From contig JAKJJQ010000001.1 in assembly GCA_021713415.1 (NCBI GenBank), positions 1 through 64,000 of the forward strand: DNA of 64,000 nucleotides, in the 5' to 3' direction. The notes beneath the pieces are model-generated. The model saw nothing but the letters and a program-made list of their open reading frames with translations. It was not told the DNA's origin and made no database searches. Source of the stretch: M0027 sp021713415 (GTDB taxonomy: Bacteria; Pseudomonadota; Gammaproteobacteria; Francisellales; Francisellaceae). The position numbers and the translations under genes were made by a program. Positions 39,315 through 48,303 of this stretch are shown here, in pieces (positions within the stretch are counted from its first letter, which is position 1; every line of letters starts with the position of its first letter).

Positions 39315-39435
39315 GATTAAATTACCTCTAATATATAAATATAGTTAAAATAAAATTTAAAGCTAGTGGTAATAGCCCATTAGATTATTTAGACATATTG
39401 ATTCCTGAAAAACAGATTGCTGATAAATTAATAAT

Positions 39436-40089
39436 TTAAACACATTTTGAGTTTTCAAGTTGAGAGTCAGAAGTTTGATGCATATTTTGCTGCTGATAAA
39501 ATAAATGTGGGCTATCCGGTTTTTGAGCGGGCAAAAATGGTAGGTTAAGCTGTAGTTTTATATCAAGTAATTCAACTTTGACTTTATCAGGAATGATGAG
39601 ATTAAATTTCTGTAAAATATTGTCTAAATCAATCAAAACACCCTGTAGGTTATTAATATTTGGTTGATCAATTTGCATTAATTTTTCATTAAGTGTTGAT
39701 AATTCACTATGTATCTCAACAGCATATGGGCAACCATCAGTATCGTTATATTGAATATTAACTTGAGTTTTCAGTGATTGATTAATTTCAGCTATGTCAC
39801 TAATGTTTGAGTCGTCTAAGTCTTCATGTCCAGTATAGTAGTATGGTTGAATACTACCAGGTTGGACGTTTTTAGCAATTGTTTCTAGGTGTTGCCTAGC
39901 AGAGTTATTTAGGTTTCCTGAGTTTAAATGATTAGCGTAGACAAATGATTCACCTTCTAAAGTTGTATATTTTACTACCAATGCTGCACATGTTAGTAGT
40001 GGGCCAACTTCTATTTGATCAAACATTTGATCAGCTAAAGATATATTACATGATCTGCTGACATTTAAGCTTATTTCAGAAGTTCCCAT
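39436..40089 (-). CDS. C-x19-H family protein, possible CheD/CNF-like deamidase (217 aa)
   Basis: A paralogue of the proteins at 13755 and 40237. Cys34 sits in a hydrophobic strand (LLTCAALVVKY) and His54 follows in YANHLNSG, exactly 20 residues on; a strand NIQYNDTDGCPYAVEI and a charged helical C-terminus complete the layout. No ribosome site precedes the ATG at 40089. Upstream, the frame reads like protein back to an A7 run at 40142-40148 (ENPGKYDIENHKLKPE), and a different frame is open from an ATG at 40214 up to that run; one extra A would join them into a protein about 43 residues longer. Function not known; the Cys/His pattern suggests a deamidase-like fold. Confidence 0.6.
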   Translation of the reverse strand: MGTSEISLNVSRSCNISLADQMFDQIEVGPLLTCAALVVKYTTLEGESFVYANHLNSGNLNNSARQHLETIAKNVQPGSIQPYYYTGHEDLDDSNISDIAEINQSLKTQVNIQYNDTDGCPYAVEIHSELSTLNEKLMQIDQPNINNLQGVLIDLDNILQKFNLIIPDKVKVELLDIKLQLNLPFLPAQKPDSPHLFYQQQNMHQTSDSQLENSKCV

Positions 40090-40236
40090 TTCAGGTTTAA
40101 GTTTATGGTTTTCAATATCATATTTACCAGGATTTTCGCAATTTTTTTACTAAATCTCTGTTTTTTCATGTTATTTTTATCATTTTTGTCGGAAATTACT
40201 GAGCTTATTTTCATAAAATAATTATCCTAGATTAAT

Positions 40237-41076
40237 TTATTCAGATGGAGTTGGAGAATGTAAAGTCTGTTGATTTAAATGACTTTCTTCATATTCTTTA
40301 TAAGGTAGAATAGGCTGTGTACGTGTTTTTAAATAATCATCAATCATCCCAGGAAAAAGTGGCATTCCCAGGCCTGTTCTAAGTTGTTTTAATTCTTCAT
40401 ATACGCCTACATAATGATTATCATTTGCTTTTGTATGATTAAGAATTTCTTCAAACTGTAACATATTTTTGACCAAGTCTAATCTTGTGACAGGTAATTG
40501 ACCTATATTTAGCTCCTCTTTAAATGAACTTAGTAGTTGAGCTTTTATAGGGTCATTATTAGATTTAAAATAGCCTACTGCTTTATCAATAGTTTGTAAT
40601 AATTGTTGTTGAATTCTCTGATATTTTTCTTGTTTTTGAGTTAGCTGTTCTTGATGGGAAATATAATTATTATGTCGATGAATTTCACCAGAAAATGTAA
40701 TTGTATTATTTTTAGGGTTTGCAAGGATCCAACTACCACAATTACATTGAATATCAATGTGTTGAAGTTTTAGTTCATTGTGTATGGTAGCTATATCATG
40801 TTGATAAGTTTCACGGTCAGGCCCTGGAATACCATAAAAAGCTGATATCGTACCATCAACTGATTCATCTTTAATTTGTCTTAACATTTGAATTGCATCT
40901 GTTATATCACCTGATGGTAAGTGGTGGGCATAAGTATAATTTTTATTATCATATTTATTGGTGTAATTGATTACTAAAGCACTACACGTAAATAAAGCAC
41001 CTATTCTTATCATATCATTGTTTCTGTCATCTGAAGTACATATTAGCGTACTAGCCCCAGTATCAAGTAATGGCAT
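40237..41076 (-). CDS. C-x19-H family protein, possible CheD/CNF-like deamidase (279 aa)
   Basis: The clearest member of the group. Cys31 (LFTCSALVINY) and His51 (YAHHLPSGD) have the strand-Cys/strand-His-x-LP arrangement of CheD chemoreceptor deamidases, followed by a helix (DITDAIQMLRQI), a strand with FYGIPGPDRE, and later strands IDIQCN and NTITFSGEIH in CheD-like order. The C-terminal half (about 150-279) is helical and unrelated to CheD. Soluble, no signal peptide. The leader TAGGGTTGCAAAT resembles those of the 584-aa and 654-aa proteins. Its tandem position with the 217-aa gene (147 bp apart, same strand) suggests local duplication. A toxin- or effector-type glutamine deamidase is a hypothesis. 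Confidence 0.62.
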   Translation of the reverse strand: MPLLDTGASTLICTSDDRNNDMIRIGALFTCSALVINYTNKYDNKNYTYAHHLPSGDITDAIQMLRQIKDESVDGTISAFYGIPGPDRETYQHDIATIHNELKLQHIDIQCNCGSWILANPKNNTITFSGEIHRHNNYISHQEQLTQKQEKYQRIQQQLLQTIDKAVGYFKSNNDPIKAQLLSSFKEELNIGQLPVTRLDLVKNMLQFEEILNHTKANDNHYVGVYEELKQLRTGLGMPLFPGMIDDYLKTRTQPILPYKEYEESHLNQQTLHSPTPSE

Positions 41077-41206
41077 ATTTGCAACCCTATTTTTAGTTAT
41101 ATAAAATAATAATCAAACATAACAAAGTCAAAGCTGTAAATCAAGGATAAGATATTTTATGAAACTTATTACTCATAAAGCATGAATAGAAAAAATTTAA
41201 ACTAAT

Positions 41207-42574
41207 TTAGCTTTTCCACACAATATTTTGAGATTTATAAGCCCAGCGCAAGTATAAAATAACAGCGCCAATAAACATCATAATAATGCCTGCAATACTA
41301 ATGCCAATTAGGCCTAGATTAAATGTAAAGCAGAAAATATAAGCTAAAGGAATACAAATAATCCAAGCGTTGATAATGCTTACAATCATTGGAAAGTGAA
41401 CATCTAAGATGCCTCGAAGACTACCAACTTTTACTTCAATAATGGTATCTAAAAATAATCTTGAGCCAGTTAGAATAAGGATAGTACTTGCTAAATGCAT
41501 TAACTCAGGTGTAAAGTCATGATCAGTTCCAGCATAAAATAAAATAAGCTTATCAGGGAAGATAGTAAATAAAAGCATAACAACCAATGCAAAGAAAAGC
41601 CCAATAACTAGAATTGTATTTCCATAGCGTTTGATATCAGAAACATTTTTAGCACCATAAGATTGTGCAACTAAAATTGAGCTTGTTTGTGATAACGCTA
41701 AAATAGGCACAACGAGTAATAAGAAATATTGATTAACAACTTGTTGAATAGCAAGGTCATTATTACCTAACCAACCAATCATAAATGTAATGGCTAAAAA
41801 GCTTAAGATATCACTTGCTGATTGAAGTGCAATAGGTAGGCCAATTTTAAGCATCTGTTGAATCTGAGATAATTGAATAATCTCAAGGCTTGTCAATAGG
41901 TTAAATTGATAAAAATATGGATTACTAAAAAGGTAAGTTGCATAAATAATAACTGATAATAACCCCCAAATTGTTGTAGATAGTGCAAGACCTGATATGC
42001 CTAATTTAGGTAAGCCAAAGTGTCCATAAATCAACCCATAAGCTAAGATGGTGGTAACGATTAAACTTAAAAAACTCATCAAAACAATCAATCGTTTACG
42101 ATCGACTGCTATTAAAAACTGTTGAAAAACAAATACACACATAAATAAGGGGGCTGCAAGCATAAATACAGTAAAATATTGCTGTGCCAACATGACAGAA
42201 GATTCGGGCTGTCCTAAACATAGTAATATCTTATCTGCATTATATAAAATAACATCAATAACAACGCTTAAACCAAGTGCGATAACAATACCATTTCTAA
42301 AACATTTACCCGCATTTTCATTTTCTTTAGCACCAAATGCTTTAGCCGCTAAAATACCAACAGCTGTAATTAATGATGCGCCAATAACAAAAATTAGTGC
42401 TTGAATTGGTGTAATTAGCGCACTGGCAGCTAACTGATCATGTCCAAGATGAGCAACCATTAGCATGCCAATGAATGCTGATATCATTTGAACAAATCGT
42501 GTCATACCAACAGATAAACTAACTTGAAAGCTTTTTTTAATAATTTGATTTAAAGGTGTTTGTGATAATTGCAT
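41207..42574 (-). CDS. MATE-family multidrug/cation efflux protein (NorM-like)
   Basis: A 455-aa protein with about twelve hydrophobic helices and the two-fold organisation of MATE transporters (N-terminal MTRFVQMISAFIGMLMVAHL, mid-protein repeat GLPIALQSASDILSFLAITFM, and VAQSYGAK). It expels drugs or cations in exchange for Na+ or H+. GAGG precedes the ATG. It stands alone; neighbours are on the same strand but 130-160 bp away. Confidence 0.88.
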   Translation of the reverse strand: MQLSQTPLNQIIKKSFQVSLSVGMTRFVQMISAFIGMLMVAHLGHDQLAASALITPIQALIFVIGASLITAVGILAAKAFGAKENENAGKCFRNGIVIALGLSVVIDVILYNADKILLCLGQPESSVMLAQQYFTVFMLAAPLFMCVFVFQQFLIAVDRKRLIVLMSFLSLIVTTILAYGLIYGHFGLPKLGISGLALSTTIWGLLSVIIYATYLFSNPYFYQFNLLTSLEIIQLSQIQQMLKIGLPIALQSASDILSFLAITFMIGWLGNNDLAIQQVVNQYFLLLVVPILALSQTSSILVAQSYGAKNVSDIKRYGNTILVIGLFFALVVMLLFTIFPDKLILFYAGTDHDFTPELMHLASTILILTGSRLFLDTIIEVKVGSLRGILDVHFPMIVSIINAWIICIPLAYIFCFTFNLGLIGISIAGIIMMFIGAVILYLRWAYKSQNIVWKS

Positions 42575-42735
42575 AAAGTAAACCTCATAGCATTAGAGTC
42601 ATTGTGAAAATCATAGTTTTAAGTTTTATGCTATGTTGTTCATCTTCAGTGTATGCCTTTTAGTTATTAAATAATGATAATTATAAATGAATTCTATAGT
42701 AGAACTAATAAGAAAATCAAGCTTTAAAATCAAAA

Positions 42736-43089
42736 CTAATCGTTTATCCAGTTAATTGCTCGTTCCATGTCATCTTCAGAAAAATATTTCATATCAGCAT
42801 AAACAAATATAGAGAATAATTTACTAAGCATTTCTTGCCATATATCTTCGCCAACGATGGCAATTTTTTGAAAATCTTTTCGGTGTTTAATGCCGGTGAT
42901 AAAGTCATCCCAAGCAGCTTGTAATTCCCAGCCATTAAAATTAGTTACTTCTAGTAAAAGGCGAAGTTTTCCATACTTTGTAATGGCATCTTCAAGCGTT
43001 GGAATCAAAAATTGAATATAATCTTCGTGAGTTAATTTACCACTAACGCTGATATGTAAATACTTTCCGTTATCAATAACATTAAACAT
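42736..43089 (-). CDS. SpoIIAA-like STAS-domain protein
   Basis: A 117-aa soluble protein matching the SpoIIAA-like (STAS fold) family: N-terminal strand pair (GKYLHISVSGKLTHEDY), LRLLLEVTNFNGWELQAAWDDF and the C-terminal FVYADMKYFSEDDMERAINW. Family members are small single-domain proteins of unclear role, possibly lipid or nucleotide binding; no anti-sigma partner is nearby. Confidence 0.8.
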   Translation of the reverse strand: MFNVIDNGKYLHISVSGKLTHEDYIQFLIPTLEDAITKYGKLRLLLEVTNFNGWELQAAWDDFITGIKHRKDFQKIAIVGEDIWQEMLSKLFSIFVYADMKYFSEDDMERAINWIND

Positions 43090-43167
43090 GATTTAATAGC
43101 CTGTCAGTTTATAATATATTAATTATAAAGGTGCTTAATGAATATTTTAGTTGAAGATATTAGTATT

Positions 43168-43749
43168 TTAAATCACTAACTCATCATTACATAATCTACG
43201 AATGACTTCAGGGTATAATTGATACTCTAATTCTTTGATACGACTCTCAAGAGAAGTAATTGTATCATCTTTATTAATTGCAAGCTTTGCTTGTGCTATT
43301 ACTGTACCAGCATCAAGTGCTTCAGTAACGATATGAACGGATGTTCCATGCTCTTTATCTTTATTTTCAAGCGCTTGTTTATGCGTATGCAAGCCTTTAT
43401 ATTTAGGTAATAGTGATGGATGAATATTAATGATTTTATTTTTAAAAGCTTGAATAAAGTGAGGTGTTAATATACGCATAAATCCAGCTAAGATAATAAA
43501 ATCAGGCTTATAGGGTAAGATTGCTTTAATTAATGCTTGATCATAGTTTTCTCTAGTTGAATAGTCTTTGTGAGATAAATAAATTGCCGCTATTTGATGA
43601 TTTTTAGCGCGAGTTAAGGAGTAACTATCTTTATTAGAGATAACAGCTTGAATATTAGCAGAAATAATACCTTGCTCTATTTGGTTAATAATTGCTTGAA
43701 GATTGCTGCCATTACCAGATGTTAGAACAATTAACTTTTTTTTAGTCAT
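43168..43749 (-). CDS. purN: Phosphoribosylglycinamide formyltransferase
   Basis: Third step of purine synthesis: transfers a formyl group from 10-formyltetrahydrofolate to GAR. The 193-aa protein shows VLTSGNGSNLQAII at the start, the catalytic block NIHPSLLPKYKGLHTHKQAL (Asn and His) and a GTSVHIVTEALDAG strand with the third catalytic residue Asp. The ATG at 43749 overlaps the purM stop by 8 bp and defines the start; an upstream in-frame ATG lies within purM and is unlikely. Confidence 0.95.
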   Translation of the reverse strand: MTKKKLIVLTSGNGSNLQAIINQIEQGIISANIQAVISNKDSYSLTRAKNHQIAAIYLSHKDYSTRENYDQALIKAILPYKPDFIILAGFMRILTPHFIQAFKNKIINIHPSLLPKYKGLHTHKQALENKDKEHGTSVHIVTEALDAGTVIAQAKLAINKDDTITSLESRIKELEYQLYPEVIRRLCNDELVI

Positions 43750-44782
43750 AATGATAAATAACTTCAGGTATTTGCTGTTCTGATTGCTCAATATGACCAA
43801 TTTGCCAAACAGTTTCTCCTAAGCTTGCAGCAGTATCAATAATTGCTGAAGCTTCATCTTCTGGAACACATAAAATCATGCCAACGCCACAATTAAACGT
43901 TTTTAACATTTCATTCGTTTCAATATTACCCTTATCTTTTAACCATTGAAAAATACCAGATAATTGAAAGCTAGATAAATCAATTTCAGCATTGAGATAA
44001 TCAGGTAAAACTCGAGGTAAATTTTCGGTAATGCCCCCACCTGTAATATGGGCAATACCTTTAATGGTATGTTTTTTAATTAATTCTAAAATGCTATTAA
44101 CATAGATTCTAGTTGGTTTTAGTAAAGCTTCACCTAAGGTTGTGTTTTCAAAAGTTTCAGATAAATCAGCATCGGAATACTCGATAACCTTTCTAACTAA
44201 AGAGTAACCATTTGAGTGAATGCCTGAGGAGCTAAGTGCAATTAATGTATCACCTGGTTGAATATACTGTCCTGATATAATCTCATCTTTTTCAACAATA
44301 CCCACACAAAATCCAGCTAAATCATAATCATCTTTAGCGTACATCCCAGGCATCTCAGCCGTTTCACCACCAACTAATGAGCAGTTTGCTTGATGACAAC
44401 CTTCGGCAATACCTTTAATCACTGACTCAGCCGTATCAACATCGAGTTGACCTGTTGCATAATAGTCTAGAAAAAATAAAGGCTCAGCACCTGTAACAAT
44501 TAAGTCATTAACACACATTGCAACCAAATCAATACCAATTGAATCATGTTTATTAAGTTCTAGTGCGAGCTTTAGCTTTGTGCCAACGCCATCAGTGCCT
44601 GAGACTAAAACAGGGTTTTGATATTTATTTAATGGTAATTCAAATAAAGCACCAAATCCGCCAAGCCCAGTTAAAACTTCTTTTCGATGCGTTGCTTTAG
44701 CATATTGACCGATGCGTTTAACAAGTGTATTACCAGCATCAATATCAACACCAGCTTCTTTATAACTTAATGACTGACTCAT
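43742..44782 (-). CDS. purM: Phosphoribosylformylglycinamidine cyclo-ligase
   Basis: AIR synthetase, the fifth step of purine synthesis, ATP-dependent ring closure of FGAM. The 346-aa protein has SYKEAGVDIDAGN at the N-terminus, VSGTDGVGTKLKLA, CVNDLIVTGAEPLFFLDYYA, VGGETAEMPGMY and HITGGGITENLPRVLP, all diagnostic. It is translationally coupled to purN. Confidence 0.97.
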   Translation of the reverse strand: MSQSLSYKEAGVDIDAGNTLVKRIGQYAKATHRKEVLTGLGGFGALFELPLNKYQNPVLVSGTDGVGTKLKLALELNKHDSIGIDLVAMCVNDLIVTGAEPLFFLDYYATGQLDVDTAESVIKGIAEGCHQANCSLVGGETAEMPGMYAKDDYDLAGFCVGIVEKDEIISGQYIQPGDTLIALSSSGIHSNGYSLVRKVIEYSDADLSETFENTTLGEALLKPTRIYVNSILELIKKHTIKGIAHITGGGITENLPRVLPDYLNAEIDLSSFQLSGIFQWLKDKGNIETNEMLKTFNCGVGMILCVPEDEASAIIDTAASLGETVWQIGHIEQSEQQIPEVIYHYD

Positions 44783-44854
44783 AATATATCTTTTAAACTT
44801 AGACTTTATTTTGTGTGGTCTTATTGTATCGAAAAGATAAATTACTTACCAGGT

Positions 44855-45586
44855 TTAAAAGTCACCCCAGAGATATTCAATTAAACTAATCATAGCAACA
44901 GGTGCAGTTTCAGTACGTAAAATACGTGGCCCTAAGTTGATACTAAATATACCAAGTTTTTCAGCATTGAATATTTCAGCATCCGTTAAACCACCTTCAG
45001 GACCTATAATAATATAAATATTATTAGATGATTTATCCGCATATTGGCTTAATTTTTTTTCAGTATAAGGTGATAAAATAAATGCTAAAGTATCGCAAGG
45101 TTTTTGAAATTTGGCTAATTCAAGTGGTTGCTCTATTTTAGGAATAATAACTCGATTAGATTGTTCACAAGCTGAAATAACGATCTTTTGCCAGTGTTGA
45201 ATTTTTTTTGTTAAACGTTCAGCTGATAATTTGACATCAACTCGCTCAGTAATTAAAGGGGTAATACTAGCAACACCTAATTCAGTTGCTTTTTGAATGG
45301 CATAATCAAAACGATCACCTTTTGATAGTGCCTGTAATAGGTGAATATTAATCGGTGGCAAGTTATTTATAGGTATTATTTGAGTAATTTCGATGGTGGT
45401 TCTTTTTTTAGATATTTCTGTAATTAGACCATGAAATTCGACTGCATCAGTGCCATTAAATAGGATAACAGGATGATTGGCTTTTAATCGTAGCACGTTA
45501 ATAAGATAATGATTTACTTCATTAGTTAATTGAATTGTCTTATTATTTTCTGATATGTCAGCTATATAAATTCTTGGTATTCTCAT
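44855..45586 (-). CDS. rsmE: 16S rRNA (uracil-1498 N3)-methyltransferase
   Basis: A 243-aa SPOUT-class methyltransferase. Blocks seen are an N-terminal PUA-like part (VNHYLINVLRLKANHPV), QALSKGDRFDYAIQKATELG, and the knotted SAM-binding end IIGPEGGLTDAEIFNAEKLG with LGPRILRTETAPVAMISLIEYL. The ATG at 45586 gives the family length; earlier in-frame codons add an unrelated 33-residue lead. Confidence 0.93.
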   Translation of the reverse strand: MRIPRIYIADISENNKTIQLTNEVNHYLINVLRLKANHPVILFNGTDAVEFHGLITEISKKRTTIEITQIIPINNLPPINIHLLQALSKGDRFDYAIQKATELGVASITPLITERVDVKLSAERLTKKIQHWQKIVISACEQSNRVIIPKIEQPLELAKFQKPCDTLAFILSPYTEKKLSQYADKSSNNIYIIIGPEGGLTDAEIFNAEKLGIFSINLGPRILRTETAPVAMISLIEYLWGDF

Positions 45587-45700
45587 ATGTTTAATTAAAT
45601 TACCTTTGGTTAATTTATAGCAAATCTTATGGCATAATGCCGACCTGCTTAATTTTTGACAATTAACTATAATTAAATTTAACAAAAAAATAAATCTAAA

Positions 45701-46906
45701 GTGAAAAAAATGAAAAATGAACGATTGATAATATTTACACCACCTATTTTATTTGGCATGTACTGGGCAATGGTAAAAGTATCATTACCAATTGTTGCTT
45801 TACTTTCTAATTACTTTGATACCTCAAGTCAAAATATTCAACAGATATTTTCAATTGCATTTTTCTTATCTGGTTGCTTTCCTATGCTTTGGGGGCCCAT
45901 TATTGATAACTTTGAGCTAAGAAAGTTTATTTTAGTTAATGGCATCATTTTTATTATTCTGAATGTTATTTTATCGTTTTCTACGAATATTTATATGTTT
46001 GGATTATTATTCATTGCAGCCTGTTCGCTATCTTCTGCTTTTGTTGTTGTTGGTAGAACCTTTCCATTTGTTTATTTAAAAGATAAGAGCCTAGTTCAAA
46101 AGGCTTTAACTTATGGCATGTTTGGTGGTTATTTTAGTGCGTGGATTGCACCATTTATTTCTGGATATTTGGCAGAACATATCCATTGGCGTAGTGTATT
46201 TTATATATTACCTGTTTTAACGATTATTTTAATTATCATTGCATCTAGGCTTCCAAAACAAAAAGAAGTAGTAGAAAAGCGTACACTTGTAAAAAATATA
46301 GTAACGATGTTTACGCATTTTAAAATTCAATCATTTAGAAATAATGTATTGATATTAGGCATATTTTCCTTCTTCGCACAAAGTGTTCTTATTTCAGTGC
46401 CATTTTGGTTAACTGATGCTTATGCTTTAAAGCCTTATATTATTGGTTATATATTATTTCCAATGTTATTACCGGGCATGTTAGGTCCATTAATGAGTAG
46501 ATTAATTTATAGTAAATTAACCTATAAGTCAGTTTTTTATATTAGTAGTATTATGTTTGTTGCTGGTGGTATTATCGCCATTATACTAAGCCTTGTATTA
46601 TTAGAAACGCACTTATCTTATTGGTGGTGGGTTATTCCAGGTGCATTGGCTAATTTTGCAGTTGTTGCAATATTTCCTGTTGTGAGTGTTTTAGGTTATC
46701 GAGATATTAAAACTGGACATAATGCTGCATCAAGTGTCTTCTCATTAGCATTATATTGCTCTGGCGGTATTGGTATTTTTGTCTGTTCATTAATCTCAAT
46801 TCATACATTCTATATATTTGGTATATTAATGCTTATTGGAATTACACTTTCATTAATGCTTTTTTTACAGGATTATAAACAATATTTATTAGAGCATGTT
46901 GAGTGA
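45701..46906 (+). CDS. MFS transporter (drug-resistance type, Bcr/CflA-like)
   Basis: A 401-aa protein with twelve predicted helices, a long central loop after helix 6 (LPKQKEVVEKRTLVK) and the WGPIIDNFELRKFI loop between helices 2 and 3 in place of the usual GxxxDRxGRR. Weak Bcr/CflA resemblance; substrate unknown. It starts with GTG at 45701 or ATG at 45710; neither has a strong ribosome site. Divergent from rsmE. Confidence 0.75.
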   Translation: MKKMKNERLIIFTPPILFGMYWAMVKVSLPIVALLSNYFDTSSQNIQQIFSIAFFLSGCFPMLWGPIIDNFELRKFILVNGIIFIILNVILSFSTNIYMFGLLFIAACSLSSAFVVVGRTFPFVYLKDKSLVQKALTYGMFGGYFSAWIAPFISGYLAEHIHWRSVFYILPVLTIILIIIASRLPKQKEVVEKRTLVKNIVTMFTHFKIQSFRNNVLILGIFSFFAQSVLISVPFWLTDAYALKPYIIGYILFPMLLPGMLGPLMSRLIYSKLTYKSVFYISSIMFVAGGIIAIILSLVLLETHLSYWWWVIPGALANFAVVAIFPVVSVLGYRDIKTGHNAASSVFSLALYCSGGIGIFVCSLISIHTFYIFGILMLIGITLSLMLFLQDYKQYLLEHVE

Positions 46907-47026
46907 TTGTTTCAAGCGTATTGATTTAACTTTAAATCTAAATCTATTTGAGTTTTATCATAGTTCAGTTATGATGTTGATTACATGAAACATTATTAAC
47001 TTCAATGAGTTGGAGCAATTGCCACA

Positions 47027-48301
47027 GTGTGGTTATCAAAACTAAGTGTTTATTATCGACTTTATTGGTTGCAACGGACTGGTTGGGTATTAATCGCTGG
47101 GATTTTATTTTACTGTTATGAGTTTTTTTTAAGAATTTTAACTGGTGCTTATCAAAATGAAATTACTAGCTATTTTCATATTAATTCTCATTTAGGTTTT
47201 TCATTTTTAATATCAAGCTATAACTTAACTTACTTAATTATGCAGATTCCAGCCGGAATTTTACTTGATAGATTTGGGAGCCGAAAATGTTTGATGGTAG
47301 CAACAATTATATGCGGATTTGGTAGTGCATTATTCATAATTGGTGATTATTATTTGGCATTGATTAGTCGACTATTAGTTGGTCTTGGGTCTTCATTTGC
47401 TTTTGTTGGCATTTTAAAATTATCTCATGAATATTTACCAAGGCGTTATTTTGGGTTGTTTGCAAGTGTTGTTATTTCACTTGGGACAATTGCTGCTGTT
47501 CTTTCGCAACAAATTAGCGTATTTTTTAGTAGTTATAGCGTATTATGGCAAAGTATTTTTATTTTATCAGGTTTGTTAAGTATACCTTTAGCTTGTTTTT
47601 TTTGGCTAGCGATTCCTAGAACTAAGTCGAAAAATCAGCTTTTACCAAATATTCAAACGATAAAAAAGGGTATGCTAAAGTTATTAAAAAGTAAGTTAAT
47701 CTGGCTCAATGCAATATGGGCTGGTTGTATTTATGTACCAACGGTTGTGATTACATCTCAGTATGGTGTTTATTTTTTTAATCAAATGTTTCATAAGAGT
47801 CAATATCAAGCAGCGACATTAATTAGTGTTTTATTATTAGGTTGGATAATATGTTCGCCATTAATTGTTTATTTGGTAGCAAAGTTAAAGTGGTTAAACC
47901 AAATCGTATCATTTTTTTTAGCTATGCTATTGATTAATATATTAATGATTGGCTTTTTACCTGATTTAGCTATTCATCACTTAACCTTACTAATTTTTAT
48001 GTTTGGGTTATTTTCATCAGTTCAAGTCATTGTTTGGCAATGTTTTAATCAGATTTGTGATACTTCAATATCAGGTATAGGGATTGCCGTGACAAATATG
48101 ATCATTACAGCAGTAACTGAAGTTGGGCAACTATTTAGCGGTGCGATTTTAGATATTGAAGAGAGTTATTATCACAATTTATTAAACTATGATGTGCAAG
48201 TATTAATGCTTTTGTTTGTTTTATTTATTATAAGTGGTTGGGGTGTGTTTCATATATTTAGGAAACACACACTGTTATCTTCAGATAAAACTATAGGTTA
48301 G
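47027..48301 (+). CDS. MFS transporter
   Basis: A 424-aa major-facilitator protein: FYCYEFFLRI in helix 1, then GILLDRFGSRKCLM as the signature loop between helices 2 and 3, and SRLLVGLGSSFAFVG in helix 4. The YEFFLR opening occurs in a subfamily common in Legionella, Coxiella and Francisella, some members of which import nutrients such as amino acids. Start GTG with GGAG 11 bases upstream. Its stop lies 2 bp from the stop of the convergent GH72 gene. Confidence 0.8.
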   Translation: MWLSKLSVYYRLYWLQRTGWVLIAGILFYCYEFFLRILTGAYQNEITSYFHINSHLGFSFLISSYNLTYLIMQIPAGILLDRFGSRKCLMVATIICGFGSALFIIGDYYLALISRLLVGLGSSFAFVGILKLSHEYLPRRYFGLFASVVISLGTIAAVLSQQISVFFSSYSVLWQSIFILSGLLSIPLACFFWLAIPRTKSKNQLLPNIQTIKKGMLKLLKSKLIWLNAIWAGCIYVPTVVITSQYGVYFFNQMFHKSQYQAATLISVLLLGWIICSPLIVYLVAKLKWLNQIVSFFLAMLLINILMIGFLPDLAIHHLTLLIFMFGLFSSVQVIVWQCFNQICDTSISGIGIAVTNMIITAVTEVGQLFSGAILDIEESYYHNLLNYDVQVLMLLFVLFIISGWGVFHIFRKHTLLSSDKTIG

Positions 48302-48303
48302 TT

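Noticed and set aside
39436..39460. C-terminal Ser-Lys-Cys-Val of the 217-aa protein as a prenylation signal
   Set aside because: The Cys is second from the end, not fourth as a CaaX box requires, and it is not a CC or CxC ending.
41032..41076. DTGAS near the N-terminus of the 279-aa protein, identical to the retropepsin/aspartyl protease motif
   Set aside because: It begins at residue 5 with no preceding strand and no later hydrophobic-ILG motif, so a protease fold cannot form around it.
42668..42690. Fur-box-like AATGATAATTATAAATG upstream of the MATE gene
   Set aside because: Only one half site matches well, and such AT-rich strings are common in this genome.
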